From Circinella umbellata (taxonomy: Eukaryota; Mucoromycota; Mucoromycetes; Mucorales; Lichtheimiaceae): a stretch of DNA of 64,000 nt. How positions within the stretch are numbered: position 1 is the stretch's first letter; every line of letters starts with the position of its first letter. Shown in pieces: positions 12,348 through 24,109 of the stretch. The position numbers and the translations under genes are program-made. Under the pieces are notes generated by a model that saw nothing but the letters and a program-made list of their open reading frames with translations, was not told the origin of the DNA and searched no databases. The stretch covers positions 496,001 through 560,000 of the forward strand of contig JAIWNF010000013.1 of the NCBI GenBank assembly GCA_025093555.1. The letters are read 5' to 3'.

Positions 12348-13392
12348 ATTGTTACTTAATAACGACGACAACTCAAATATTTCATCCATTTGCTGCATTT
12401 ATGATTGAAAAGAAAATATTCCGCTCACGACCATCTTTTTTTTAAAAAAAGAAGAAAAAAACTCTCTATACCAACATACTCTCTCTCTCTCTGTCTTATA
12501 TATAATTGACTCCCTTCTCTTATTGTTTTTTCAAAAATCAAAAAAAAAAAATCAAAAAAAAAATCAAAAAACATCCTTGCATTATTTTTTACTATACATA
12601 ACTTATATCATTTTCTTTTTAACAGGCATTTATTTCTTCTTTTTTCTTTTTGTACGTATTTTGAACTCTTTTTTTATCCATTTCTTTAAAACATAAAAAA
12701 AAACAGTAGCCCTACTTTTCTCCTTTATTGTAAATTTTTTCTTCATTTTCACACACATACTACTTTTTTTTCTATAATCATCAACCCAAAAAAAAGGTCA
12801 TCTAAGTATCCTATTTTTTCGCTGGGCTTTAAAATAAAAAGCTTCAATACAGGATCTTCACTATTGCTTTATTTTCAACTTGGCGTAAGACCCATTTCCA
12901 GTTGGTCATGGGGATATGTTTAACTTAGAGCATGATGATAATAATAATAATGGCATTAAATGAAATCTATCCGGACATTTTGTCTTTTGATATATTATTA
13001 TGTGAAGAAACAACACAGTGTTTCATTGATTGTGAATCATGATAATTGATGGCCAGTAAAATTATTGCGTAACTTACGTCAAGGAACTCTTACCACTGTT
13101 GATAAGGACAGCAACATCAGTGATATAAAAAAGCAGGCATATTTCCTTTTCGATCCTTTTTTCTTTTTTTAAAAAGTATTGTGTTTCAAGCATATGCACC
13201 ATTACTGTGCGCAGAAAAAAAAATTTGTCGACTTAAAAGGGGGTCCAGCACAATACCGCGTTACCGTTTAGGGATGTGGAGTTAACAACGAACACGAAAA
13301 ATTTAAGGAGGGGCCTTCAAAAACATTAAGACCTTATCATATAATAGAAATTGGATTAGATAAGCAATGAGATCTAGTTTATTCGTTGTTCA
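12348..13392. other. Intergenic; A/T homopolymer-rich 3' region
   Basis: Downstream of the Ecl1-like gene. It holds repeated poly(A)/poly(T) runs, including short A-tract/ATC interruptions at about 12538-12572, and no ORF of note. The part from about 13230 on, leading into the transposase remnant, may contain the element's 5' end, but I could not define a terminal inverted repeat. Confidence 0.5.
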
Positions 13393-14760
13393 ATGGCTAA
13401 AACATCAAATTCATTTGAAAAGATACATATTAATCGATTTGCAGAATTTATTGAGCTGCGCATTTCTTACAGAACTATTAATCATGGTATAGCATAAATA
13501 TCTGATCGTTATGTAGAAGCTGATGGAACGAAAGAGATAGCAGGACTGTGAATATACTCAACTAATGAAGCTGTAAGATCTAGAAGTATGGTATAACTGA
13601 TTATTCAAACCATTATACCTATCTTTAATTACATTGTTCATGATTTTCAACCTCTTATAATTAATAGAATCATACAGAAAATATGACGATATCGATACTG
13701 AAAAACTTGTTGATTTAACTCAAAGTGTAACAATCAATGTAATTTCACCTGCTCAGATTATTGTTATACTTTTACGTCCTGCTCAGAATTACTGAAGACG
13801 CTTAAAAAACGAAGAGCCGTTTTTACCAAGTCAAGTGAAAAAATCAAAAGGAAGTACACTACGTAACAGTGATAGTCGAACTTACGTACTGTTACTTTAC
13901 AAAATCTTTACGATGATGACCAACCAAAATAATCACGAAGGCACAAGAATTGGTTTAGGTAATTCTGGTTTGGCAATTACACAAAGTGGTTTGCATAAAT
14001 ATCTTGTAAAAAAGCGTGATTTTCAGATGAAAAGAATTGCAAAAAATACTACATGTGCATTCATCGCCTGCAACTATCAAGAAGCGGATAGCCTGGGTAT
14101 TGGTTATCGATAATAGTTTATACGTATAGAGTTTGCGTTTGCAAGCTGTGCATTTATTAACGAAGCGAAATTCGACCTACATATTATGCATCTGTTTGGA
14201 TGATCTAAAAAAGGTCAACTAGCGAACGTAGTACATAACAGTCGTGTAATTAATAATTCTTGTCTCGTAGCTATTGCCGCCCAACAAGTAGTGGATATTT
14301 TTCATTTTGCTGAAGTCGCAAGCTAATATAGTAGGCACTCCAAGAAACGAAAATTATAAGGTGGTGAGCAAAGAATGGTATCAAGAGTTGGTACATGAAC
14401 TAATAACTTCAAACAAAAGTTTAAAATTGTAATGAGCATTTTGGAAAAGAAAGGTATGACTGGCATAATGTTGATATTTGACAATGATGTAAATATTTAT
14501 TTTTTGCAAAGAACGTAAAAGAAGCAGTTGAAGTCCATGAGTTCAGGATATTATAGTTACCTCGCTATAGCTCTTTTCCTAATCATATCGGAAAGTTTTA
14601 ATTAGAAGTGAGGATAAGTGTTAAATGGAACCTTTTAACAAAAGAATATCCTTTCCCTCGGTGAACCACTATATAGTTCAGCGTCCTCAATAACACTGAG
14701 CGATTGTCAGGGATGAATTAAGCACTCGGAAAGTTTTTTCCTCATGGCATATTAGGAAGA
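13393..14760 (+). pseudogene. Decayed Tc1/mariner-type (DDE_3) transposase
   Basis: Fragments of a Tc1-type transposase appear in order across several frames with stops and frameshifts. There is an N-terminal helix-turn-helix-like piece from the ATG at 13393 (FAEFIELRISYRTI), a linker ending LHKYLVKKRDFQMKRIAKNT at about 13990-14055, and the first catalytic block FINEAKFDLHIMHLFG at about 14153-14200. SKKGQLANVVHNSRVINNS follows, then VMSILEKKGMTGIMLIFDND at about 14430-14487. Next is the degenerate YSSFPNHIGKF block (normally PYSPFLNPIE.FW) at about 14570, and the C-terminal DELSTRKVFSSWH at about 14710-14750. The first metal-binding Asp is kept as Glu or shifted, and internal stops (for example TAA, TGA) rule out function. 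Alignment to the family is from memory. The element ends were not identified. Confidence 0.75.
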
Positions 14761-14910
14761 ACCCAATCCTATTCGCTTGTTTATTGTTATAAGTATTATA
14801 TTTTGTTATAAATAACTGCATAATGAAATAAATATATGCTATCAGAGGACAAATGTCAAAGTCAAATTTATTCAATGGTTAATCGATGGCAGCTTTTCAA
14901 TTTTGACAGG

Positions 14911-14937
14911 CGGTTAAACTAAAACCTAATTTAACCG
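14911..14937. repeat. 8-bp perfect inverted repeat downstream of the transposase remnant
   Basis: CGGTTAAA (14911-14918) and TTTAACCG (14930-14937) are perfect complements around 11 nt. It lies about 160 nt beyond the last recognisable transposase codons. It could belong to the element's terminal region, but no partner was found upstream of 13393. Confidence 0.35.
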
Positions 14938-15745
14938 GCACTTGCAGGCATGTTGTGGTCGCTTCTTTATGGTAAATTGTGAGTGGAAAGATTATGTATA
15001 CAAAGAGGAAGAGTGGGTGTACTAACTGATAAAAAACCCCATAGAGGAAAGAGAGTTAAACTGGTAAAGAAATCAATAAAAGAAAAAAATTAAGTGTAGA
15101 AAAGGAGTAACCCAGAATAATGGGATTAAAGTAGGTTAAGAAAAAGTAAACGTACACTAGGTAACTTGGTGGGAATGAGAGAGGGAGGCGAAGTGGGAGT
15201 TTGGTTCATTTTCATGAAAGCCATCATTAGGATGACTTAACTTGATAAGCCGTTATATGTTTATAACACAACATGAATTTTTATGGAAAATAGCAATCTC
15301 CTTTTATCAATACCACATCTGGTCGACTGAGAATGCAGAACGTTACTTTGTATATTTATCATAAAGGCTCCGTTGCTTTAAGTTACGTACCACTGCTTTA
15401 TGTTATAAAATTAAAGAAGAAATAACCATACAAGAAAAAGTACCCATATAGTATCACGAGGAAGCGGGGAAGAGGTAATTATGGGTTTAACGCTTTTTTT
15501 CTCCCAACCTGTACCCTCTTGTTGCCATAATGAAATTAGTTCAGTTATCCAATTGACCATGTTTCCACAGACGTCGAGTGAAAAAGGTTTAAGAACACAG
15601 ATAAAACAACGTTATAACCAGCCATAACCATCCCCACCCCCACAAAGGCCGTTTTTATCTCAAAAAAGAAAAGCGAAAAAAAGTATAACATGAGGTATCT
15701 TGTCGGCAAGTAGTAGTACACACGTACACACACGTACACACACAT

Positions 15746-15747
<2 letters not shown>

Positions 15748-15788
<41 letters not shown>
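15748..15788. repeat. (TC)n microsatellite, about 20 units
   Basis: An uninterrupted TC/CT dinucleotide run of 41 nt, preceded by two CACGTACACA-like units at about 15720-15740. It is a likely length polymorphism. Confidence 0.95.
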
Positions 15789-15792
<4 letters not shown>

Positions 15793-17370
15793 GTATATAT
15801 GAAATATGCCGTATTATCTAATTAGCAAAGCCAATCCATGATGCATCTACAGGCTGCTTTTTGAAACCTCGGAAGGAATCATATCGAATGAACCAGATAG
15901 GGCGTCAGAGCGTTGCATTATATCGTCGCACGAGTAACTCACCAAAAAGTCATAAAGAATGTTCATTAGCCATGATAACGAACGTTGAAGATTGTATGAA
16001 AGCAACAGTGACCGGTCGTCCTTTTCTTTCTACGTAGGCGTTTTATATTGAGCTTGAAAGAACGCCTTTTTTTTATTTGTTTTGTCTGGTTCAAACTTAA
16101 TATTTTTATTTAGCTGTTCTGATATATAAAATAATACTAGCTTCAAAAAGGCATAAATCCGGGTCTGAGTGAGAAGATATAAAAAAAAAGACTTATATTT
16201 TAGAGGAAGGAAATAAAGTAGGATGGAGAGGGAAGACTAGTTGAGAGTAAAGATTGTGCTAGATAATAGAGGTAGACAGTGGTGAACAAAAAGAAACGAA
16301 AGATGATGAGATTACTTAGATGGTTAGTCTTCTTTTTTAACAGAAAAAATAGACCACACTAGATAAGCTACGAATATAATGATGGTATTAGTGGAGTTTT
16401 TATATCTGTATTCCTAGTATTCGGGTTTGTTTTGAGCAAAGTACAAAATCATTGGATATTGCTTTGTTTATAATCTGATCAGATTCAAATGGATCGTTGC
16501 CATGACAAAGTGCATCGATATCGAACATGAGTGGAATCATTTACTCCATACGTAAATTAATCCAGTATAATCTTTTAGGTTTATGGGTTGTGAAGTCATT
16601 TTTTAGTAATGCATTCAATTTTAAGAATATCGGATCGAGAACTTATTATATAAGAAACCTTGAGTCGTACATGAGTATGGGGGCAATATATGACATGTTA
16701 GTGTGAAAGATGATTGACTATTGCAGTTATTACAAGTAGTGTCTGGTCGGCCATTGGCATCCATCCAAGTCGCCATCGGAGCAGTATGTCATGGGAAAGA
16801 AAGCAATTGGGTCAATACGTACCTCGGGTATCTCAGGAGCCAGAGTATTTTTGCTTTGGTGCTGCTTTGGGCGTGAGTGAGTGTCGTATCATACATGCTG
16901 TTAATGGCAAATTTAAGCTGTTTTTTGTCGTAAAGTTCACTTTGACCTGGCAAACTTTTATGTAGATTTGCTTTCTGAGGGTGTTTATATATGACCTTTT
17001 GATATAATGAGCACTGGTGAGTTGTAACAGGTATTGTGTTATTAAGGGATTATCGGGTAACTACCAATGAATACGATTTAAGAACTTGGTTTGTAATACT
17101 GAGCCGCGTAAGGATACTGTTGAGATCGATGAGGTCTTGGATTATTGTGCTTGATGAGACGGGAGTCTATCAGTCTGTTGGTCATGGTTTTCCGAAATAT
17201 GATAGTCCGCATAAATTCAATCACTTGATTAAATAAGATACTCTGTTTTGGGTACTAATAAATGCCAAATTATAAAAATTTCCACTAGTAAATGAAAAAA
17301 AAACTCAGCGCCAAATCGAAAGGAAAATCTTGTATTATATATTGTGGTTGTTACATCAATTGCGACATCA

Positions 17371-17390
17371 GGTCGTGATATTTTGCGACC
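17371..17390. promoter_or_regulatory. GGTCG-N10-CGACC dyad upstream of the MFS transporter
   Basis: GGTCG (17371-17375) and CGACC (17386-17390) form an inverted pair 330 nt before the MFS start. A TTGCGAC heptamer occurs twice (about 17360 and 17384). The spacing fits a dimeric fungal zinc-cluster regulator site, but this is only a pattern match. Confidence 0.25.
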
Positions 17391-17720
17391 ATTAATGATA
17401 TTTTACTATTGTAGTTTTATATAGACAAAAAAAGTCTGTGCTCAACTGCTTTCTTTTTTAATGTAACTGTCAAAAAAAAAGAAAAATCAAACGCACGCTG
17501 AAGGCGCAACGATAGTATCGATGGCGTCATTTATACTTTATAAATAAAAATAAAGTGATTAAACCATCGCTCAAAACCATAATTTGGATTCCCTTTTTTT
17601 TTTTATTCTTCGTCCTTTCTTTTCATTTTCACACTACTTTTTTTATCATTTTTTTTTTTCTTTTTTTTTCTCACCCCTAGGATTTGGATATCCTATTATT
17701 TTTTTTAAGAATAATAAAAA

Positions 17721-19964
17721 ATGGCACAAGTATCGCAACCCTTACTTGTAAAGCCTGATCAAATTTATCGTGATCGTTTGAAAGAAAGTGGTATTGGTCT
17801 TGGATTGATCACATTCTGGTAATAGACTTATATAAAATGAAAATAGGAATACAAACTAATTATATCAATTATGTACGTACATGCAAGTCTCTGTACAGGT
17901 TCATTTCTTGCAGCAGCAGATGCCACTATTGTGAATACCATTTTTACTGAAATTGGATCCGAGTTCAAGAGGTAATTTATTATTAAAAATTCATTTATAT
18001 ATTTGCTCTTCTTATATATTTTTACTATCACTCATTGACTCATTACGTATAAAAAAAATACTCCCCTATTCAATTGTTTATATTTATAAATTATAGTTCC
18101 AACCTAACTGCGTGGATATTTACTTCATATCTACTCAGCTCATCAGCATTACAGCCTTTATGTAAGTGTGGTTCGATGAGGGGAAAAAAAGGAGTAAAAT
18201 AATACTAGAAGAAGAAAGGAAACAGAGATGGTCGTTATCGTTTTTAGATGAAAAGAAAAAGAAAGAAAACATATTGTATTCTCTTAATACAAATGGACTG
18301 GGAAAAAAGGAAGGGGGGTAAAAAAAAAAGTAAAAGAAAAAAATATTTAAACTGGATGAGAATCATATATAGATGCAAAGTTGTCAGATGTTTTTGGTCG
18401 CAGGAATATTCTTATCGTCGCCAATTTGTTCTTCTTTATTGGGTCCACTGCATGTGGTGCAGCTCAAAATATGCTTCAACTTTCGATAGCACGCGCCATT
18501 GCAGGTCTAGGAGGTGGAGGATTAATGTGCTTAGCATCTGTGATTATTCATGACCTTGTCCCAACCCGCCAACGGGGCAAGTATCAATCCTATGTTAACA
18601 TGACTCAAACGGTAAATATTTCTACACTTTTTTTTATTATTTTTGTTATAGTATTTAATCTATCAAAATGATGTAAAATATTTAAGTAATATTATCGATT
18701 TAGGTCGGGGCCGCTATTGGAGCATTTCTTGGAGGCTTTATCAGTGATACGTTCGGCTGGCGTGCATGTTTTTATGTTAACTTACTTCCTGGGATATTTT
18801 CTCTCTGGGTCTATTATCGGCGTTTGCCCAACTATAACACATTGACCAAAGGCAAATTGTTGGAACAACTTGATGTCCATGGTGCTGCAATTTTGTTGGT
18901 TGCAAACTCTTGCTTTGTGATCGCCACATCCTCGGGAGGCAATACACGAGAGTGGAGCGATCCCTATATAGTGGCTCTTTTAAGTAGTTCCGTAATAGCA
19001 TTTGCACTATTTTTCATATATGAGCTCACTTGCGCAAAAAACCCGTTGATGTCTCCCAAAATGCTCAAGAATCGCAATGTGTTGGGTTCGTGCGCAAGCA
19101 ATTTCTTTTTATGGGGAACTAGTATGTCAGTCGGTTATTTACTCCCTCAATTTTTTATGGTGAGAAATAATTATACTTTGTAGTTTATGTTGTGTGAAAA
19201 AAGCTGCATAATATCGTTCACGTGTAATGATATTGCTTTTATTAATGTTTTATAGGGTATCCTGGGGTATAGCCCATCTTCAGCTGGCCTGTGGACTGTA
19301 CCACGTACTATTGCTGTAGCCAGTGGATGTTGGTGTGTTGGTAAATACATTGGCACCACTGGACGTTATAAAAAATATTTGATGATTGTGATGTTATTCG
19401 ATACGTGCGCGTGCTTTGGTATGATCTGGTGGGCATCTACCAACAATGATTTGGCTTTCAAGTTTGTATGTTTGCTTGTAGAAGGATTTGCCATGGGTTC
19501 TGTTATTGTAGGGACTATGGTTTCGCTGGTCAGTGATATCGACCATGAAGGTAAAATGATTATGTTTTTTTCTTATTATATAATTAGACACCAAACAGTG
19601 GAGCTGGGGGAGTAGTACTGACAAGGAGCTCTGATATTTATTAGATACTTCCTCTGCCACATCTATGATCTTTTTATTCCGCTCAACTGGTCTTGTTTGC
19701 GGTAGTTCCATAAGTGCAGCCATTGTTCAAGCTAGTTTCAAAGCTTTGTTGGAAAAAAATATTGAAGGACCTGACGCCGCTCAAACTATTGACTTTATCA
19801 GATCGTCCATTAGTGAAATTTGGAAATTGTCACCTGAAATCCAACAAATAGCACTTGATGCTTTATACCAATCTCTCAGAAGAGGTTTTATTTATGGATT
19901 TATCATGTCTGTTGTTGCCTTTTTTTCAATAGTAGCTATGAAAAATTGTTATTTGCATAAGTAA
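17721..19964 (+). CDS. Major facilitator superfamily transporter (DHA2 / vacuolar amino-acid or drug type)
   Basis: Exons 17721-17818, 17888-17971, 18097-18161, 18373-18611, 18704-19159, 19256-19550, 19645-19964; predicted 518 residues. TM1 reads GLGLITFCLCTGSFLAAADATIV, with the acidic/Thr pattern of multidrug and Vba/Fnx-type carriers. The segment TAWIFTSYLLSSSALQPLYAKLSDVFGRR holds the loop 2-3 motif (D-x-x-G-R-R). GLGGGGLMCLASVIIHDLVPTRQRGKY and VGAAIGAFLGGFISDTFGWR follow, the latter the antiporter-type motif C region. Length and layout fit a 14-helix proton-coupled exporter or a vacuolar basic-amino-acid transporter. For exon 2 I chose the acceptor at 17886-17887, because the next AG (17897-17898) breaks the frame. 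The substrate cannot be told from sequence. Confidence 0.9.
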
Positions 19965-20369
19965 ATGTATATAGGACATTTTTTCCCCCATGCGTGAAAT
20001 AGAAATAATTCTTCTCTGTATATAAAATATATAACCCAATAATTTTTTTGCATACAAATAAAATAAGCAAATACCATATAGCTTTTTTCCCTTAATATAT
20101 GAATGTTGCTCATTGGTTTCAATAAAGGTATATAGATGCCAACTATGGCAAAATATCATACGTAATACTCTCGTACAATTAGTTATACTTGCACTACCAT
20201 CCCAAAACACAGAAATTGTTTTTCTATGACAAAACAAAAATGAAACAATAAGTTACATGATGACTGAACAGATATATAAACAGAACCCATAACACCCCTT
20301 GTTTGCTAAAATATATAATTTTTTTCCGGATATACAATGACTTTTATATTATAATTATAATAACAATAT
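19965..20369. other. Convergent 3' intergenic region (MFS / auxilin)
   Basis: 405 nt between two converging genes. It is AT-rich, with AATAAA-like hexamers in both orientations, and nothing else is visible. Confidence 0.6.
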
Positions 20370-23255
20370 CTAAATTTGGGCTTTAAACGAATCCCAGGCT
20401 TCGTTTAATGTACTAAAAATAGCACTGGCTAACATACGCTGTTCAACAGTAACAGATGAAGGTAGCTAATCAATGAAAAAAAAAGAAGGATTTGTTTTAC
20501 ACACAAAAGTTAACTACTAATCTTTCTATATGATTAAACATTTTCCGTTTTGGTTCTCCTTTCTTTCTTTCTTTTTTTTACCTTATCAGGGTGTACTTTG
20601 GAAATAGCTTTGAGATAAGTTATCTTGCATCGCTTTGGATCAATAAGTTCACTCATTTGAGCACCAGGCCATCGAGCACCAGACCACAATATGGTATCCA
20701 AGGTCGCCAATAATGCACGTAAATTTTGTTCCTTTCCCTTTTTCCAATTCTGTATCCGTGCATTCACATCATCCGTACGTGCCAATCGTTCAGCATCTTC
20801 GGCTTCTTGTTGTGCTGCTTGTGCCCGCATATTTGCCACTGCTTTACTCTTCTCCACATTAGCTGGTTTCGATGATCTAGATGATGATGATGAAACCGGT
20901 ATACTGGCTACTCTTGGTCCTCCACCACCGAAACCAAGCAAATCATCGGCTGGAGAAGATGTTGCTGACGGTTTTGATACAGCAATAGGATTCAGTGCTT
21001 TACGGCATCTTGACATGGCTTGATTGATTTTATGATTACCTGAACCTTCCAACTTTACCAACTCCTGATAGGTCTTAATAGCATCATCATACTTTTCAAA
21101 GCTTTCAAGAGCATCTCCTTTACGATGTAAAGCCTTGATTAATTGTTCACGCCATCGAATCATGACACCTTCACATTCAATACTTTCACCACTTTCCCTT
21201 GCCATTTCAATAACAATTTCACAATCTTCAATACAGCGTTTATATTCACCAATCTTGAGTCTTGCAGCAGCACGATTATTGCTCAATAGTACAATATGAT
21301 CATGGCCTGGAGGTAATGCACCAAGTGCTTGACCGTATGCAGATTCTGCTTCACCAAATTGGCCCAGTTTGAAATATTCGTTACCACGTTGACGAGCTTC
21401 ATTTACACGTGCCATGATGTGAGGAGAGGCAGTGATAATCGGACGTTGTCGTTGGGGCTTGGGCTGTGGAGGAGGGGGAGTCGGCGCTGATGCTTTTGTA
21501 AATGATGATGTGACCCTCGGGGAAGCACGACTGGATGCTCGACTTGTAGTTGGAGTAGCTCTTCGTCTCGACGGTGAAACGTAAACTTCTTCCGTCTCTT
21601 TTTGTTGTCGTAAACGTTCCTCTTCCTGTTGACGCTTTCGCATTTGTGCCACATATTGTCGTTTTTTTTCCTCTTGCTCCCGTTTCCAGTCCATTTCCCG
21701 TTGTTTTTCCAACGCAGGATCCTCATCTGAACTATCAGTATCATCAACAAACTTTTCTATATATGTCTCTTTCCCCGTTTGTTGTGGCTGATTTGTTGAT
21801 GATGCTCGTGCTGCTGCTAATGCGTTATTTTGACGTGTTATTTTATCTACTTCATCGTCTGCTACGTCTTCTGTCATCCATCGTGGCCGTCCATGTTCTC
21901 GATTGAGTCGTTCCTGACGTTGTTGCTCTTGCCAATCTTCTACAGCTTTCGTAACACGTTCCCGCCCAGTTTTTACAAACATACTTGCATTTTTATATAG
22001 AAATCCTCCCAGTTCAGTTGCCTGTGACACAATTTTTTCCTTTTGCTGCTGAAATCCAGGTCCTCCATTATTATCATCATTGTTACTAGTTGATGGCGAT
22101 GATGATTCACCTCGTTGAATACGTTCCTCTTGTCGTCGCCGTTGCTGTTGTTGTGGTCGTTTTCTCTCTGTCGTGGGGAGTTGCTCTTCATCAGTAAAAC
22201 CATCACTGAATAGTACATCTCTTGCTCGTGCTGTATTTGATGTTGATCTTTTCGGTTGTTGTTGTTGTTGCCTTTGCTGCTGTTGCATAGCTCGTGTATT
22301 ATTAACAAGTAAGTCTACTGCATCCTGTAAGTCTCGACCTCCTGTAGCTTCTAATGCCACTTGTGCTTGTTCTGCTTCAAAACCCATATCAACCATTTGT
22401 GCAATTAACATATCTAGCGATCCTCGTCGCTTTTGTTTTGATGGTAAAAATTCATCATCGAAATTGTCTCGGTATCCAACAGCTGGACTAGAATCATTTG
22501 TGCTTGTATGAAGAACAGAAGATGAAGGAGGCGATGGAGAACCTGATGATTCTGGTTTAGTTTTGACAGCAGGCATAGATAGTATACCCAATGGGTTATC
22601 ATCATCCATATCGATAGATTGCTGTGATTGAACAACAGGGGTTGTTCGTGATGCCAAGGATGCTATATCAAATGGGTCTGCACTTGGCTAAAATATATAT
22701 TTAGTATATAAAAGATTAATTACCTGAGATAATAATTAAAGTTTTGTGAAGTGAATAGAAAAGTATATTACCGTTGAGTTTTGCGAATTATCCAAAAGGT
22801 CCAAATTCCATTGCGATGAAGTTGATGATGAATATTGTTCAATTTTTGAATGTTTTCTACATTTATATTTCAAAGTGAATAACTAAATCTTTCACATAAT
22901 AAATAACACCTGCTCTCTCTCTTTTTTTTTCTCTGGGTCGCACACTTCCGGCGGTTTTCATATACATCAGAACTTACAGAGCATTCAAAGACTGTGAAGA
23001 TGATTCCTTTTTTGACTTTCCAAAAGGATCAAGTAATGTATCAAATGAACTCAAGTTATTATTATTCTTATTTGAGAAAGTGGATGGTGGTGTATGAGTT
23101 ACGGCTGGCCGTTGAGGAGAAGTAGGTTTAGCGTCGAAGTTCAATAAATCGCCAAAAGCATCGGGTTGCTTTTTATTGCCTTGAAGATAACTCGGTTTAT
23201 GAGGTTTTGGTGGTGGGGATTTACCCGACCAATCCAGATCCAATAAATCATCCAT
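20370..23255 (-). CDS. SWA2: Auxilin-like clathrin uncoating factor (UBA-TPR-J domain; Swa2/Aux1 type)
   Basis: Exons 23255-22978, 22856-22772, 22687-20582, 20465-20370; predicted 854 residues. It recruits and stimulates Hsp70 to strip clathrin from vesicles. The N-terminus has a clathrin box (LLDLD, residues 4-8) and adaptor-binding motifs (DLLNFD, LLDPF, and DPF near residue 126). A UBA domain follows at about 212-251 (DMLIAQMVDMGFEAEQAQVA), then a long Gln/Arg/Glu-rich, partly coiled-coil linker. TPR repeats start at about 546 (ARQRGNEYFKLGQFGEAESAY), and the C-terminal J domain contains the HPD triad in ISKVHPDK, split by the last intron from LPSSVTVEQRML. The final LNEAWDSFKAQI is typical of auxilins. 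This order (clathrin motifs, UBA, TPR, J) is that of yeast Swa2. All four exons join in phase. Confidence 0.93.
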
Positions 23256-24109
23256 AATGTCGATCCTCTTTTTTTTTCTTAAGTAAAGAAGGAAAGAAAA
23301 CAGAAAAAGAAAGAATAAAAACTTACTATCGAAAGAGGAAAAAGAAAAAACTCCCCTCTCTTTTTTATAGTGCGCTATTTCAAAATGCGTTTTATGAAAA
23401 AACAACAAAATGCATAAAAACAGGATTGATTCGGGGTGATTATTAATTGATACTTCCCAAAAGGAAGACGAGATGACAGTATTTAACCTATTTAGAAGTT
23501 ATATAGAAGCTCGTATATGTAAATTTAAAATGATCCGAAATTGTGCTTCATGAGTAGCAAATGCACTTAACACATTGACAATCATTACAGCTGAAGACAC
23601 TTATCTTTAAATAAAGAACAGTAAATAAAAAAGAGTATACTTTTGTTGTTCTAAACTTATGATCCACTGTTATCATTTTCAGAAAAGAACTGTTTAATTA
23701 CTTTTATACAGCCAAGGTATTGAATATATGTATACAAAAGAATGAAGTGCTTGTCTTACTATACATATTAAAATAAGCTTGTCATATAAGGTGGTAATAT
23801 CGTGAGATATGTCGGTAAGTAGAGTTATTGTTATAATTTCGGCTGTCGTGGTAGTATACCACCTCTCTATAAATTTATCAGAGCGGTCCTGTGCTTCGTT
23901 GACAATAATTCAAATAATAACAATGGTATAAAGATATACTAAATTTTAAACTAAAGTATATACGTAAAAGAATTAAAAACACGGCAACCAAATATACACA
24001 CAACAAAAACAAATAAAAAAGAAAAAAGCCATTTTCCCATTCTTTTAGGTGAATATGTAAGAAAAAAGGCGGGATAGAATTATACTTTTCGATCAATCGC
24101 AGTTTTATT
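23256..24109. other. Intergenic between auxilin start and NPP stop
   Basis: AT-rich, 854 nt: the promoter of the auxilin gene (C/T-rich stretches on the coding strand) and the 3' flank of the phosphodiesterase gene. The frame at 23878-24159 is a hydrophobic shadow with no features. Confidence 0.5.

Larger units (their letters stand above)
14938..17700. other. Gene-poor stretch between the transposon remnant and the MFS gene
   Basis: No supported gene. Open frames at 16714-16965 and 17036-17236 show no recognisable family or splice continuation. A long (CT)n microsatellite and a CACGTACACA duplication occur near 15719-15788. The last 100 nt before the MFS start are T-rich. Confidence 0.5.

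Noticed and set aside
16714..17236. Two open frames that might form a gene or transposon piece
   Set aside because: No recognisable motif, no usable splice continuation and a random-like composition; a LDETG string alone is too short to support a transposase.
22173..22511. Cys-rich plus-strand ORF opposite the auxilin gene
   Set aside because: Cys runs arise from the complement of Gln codons (CAA/CAG repeats) in the auxilin linker.
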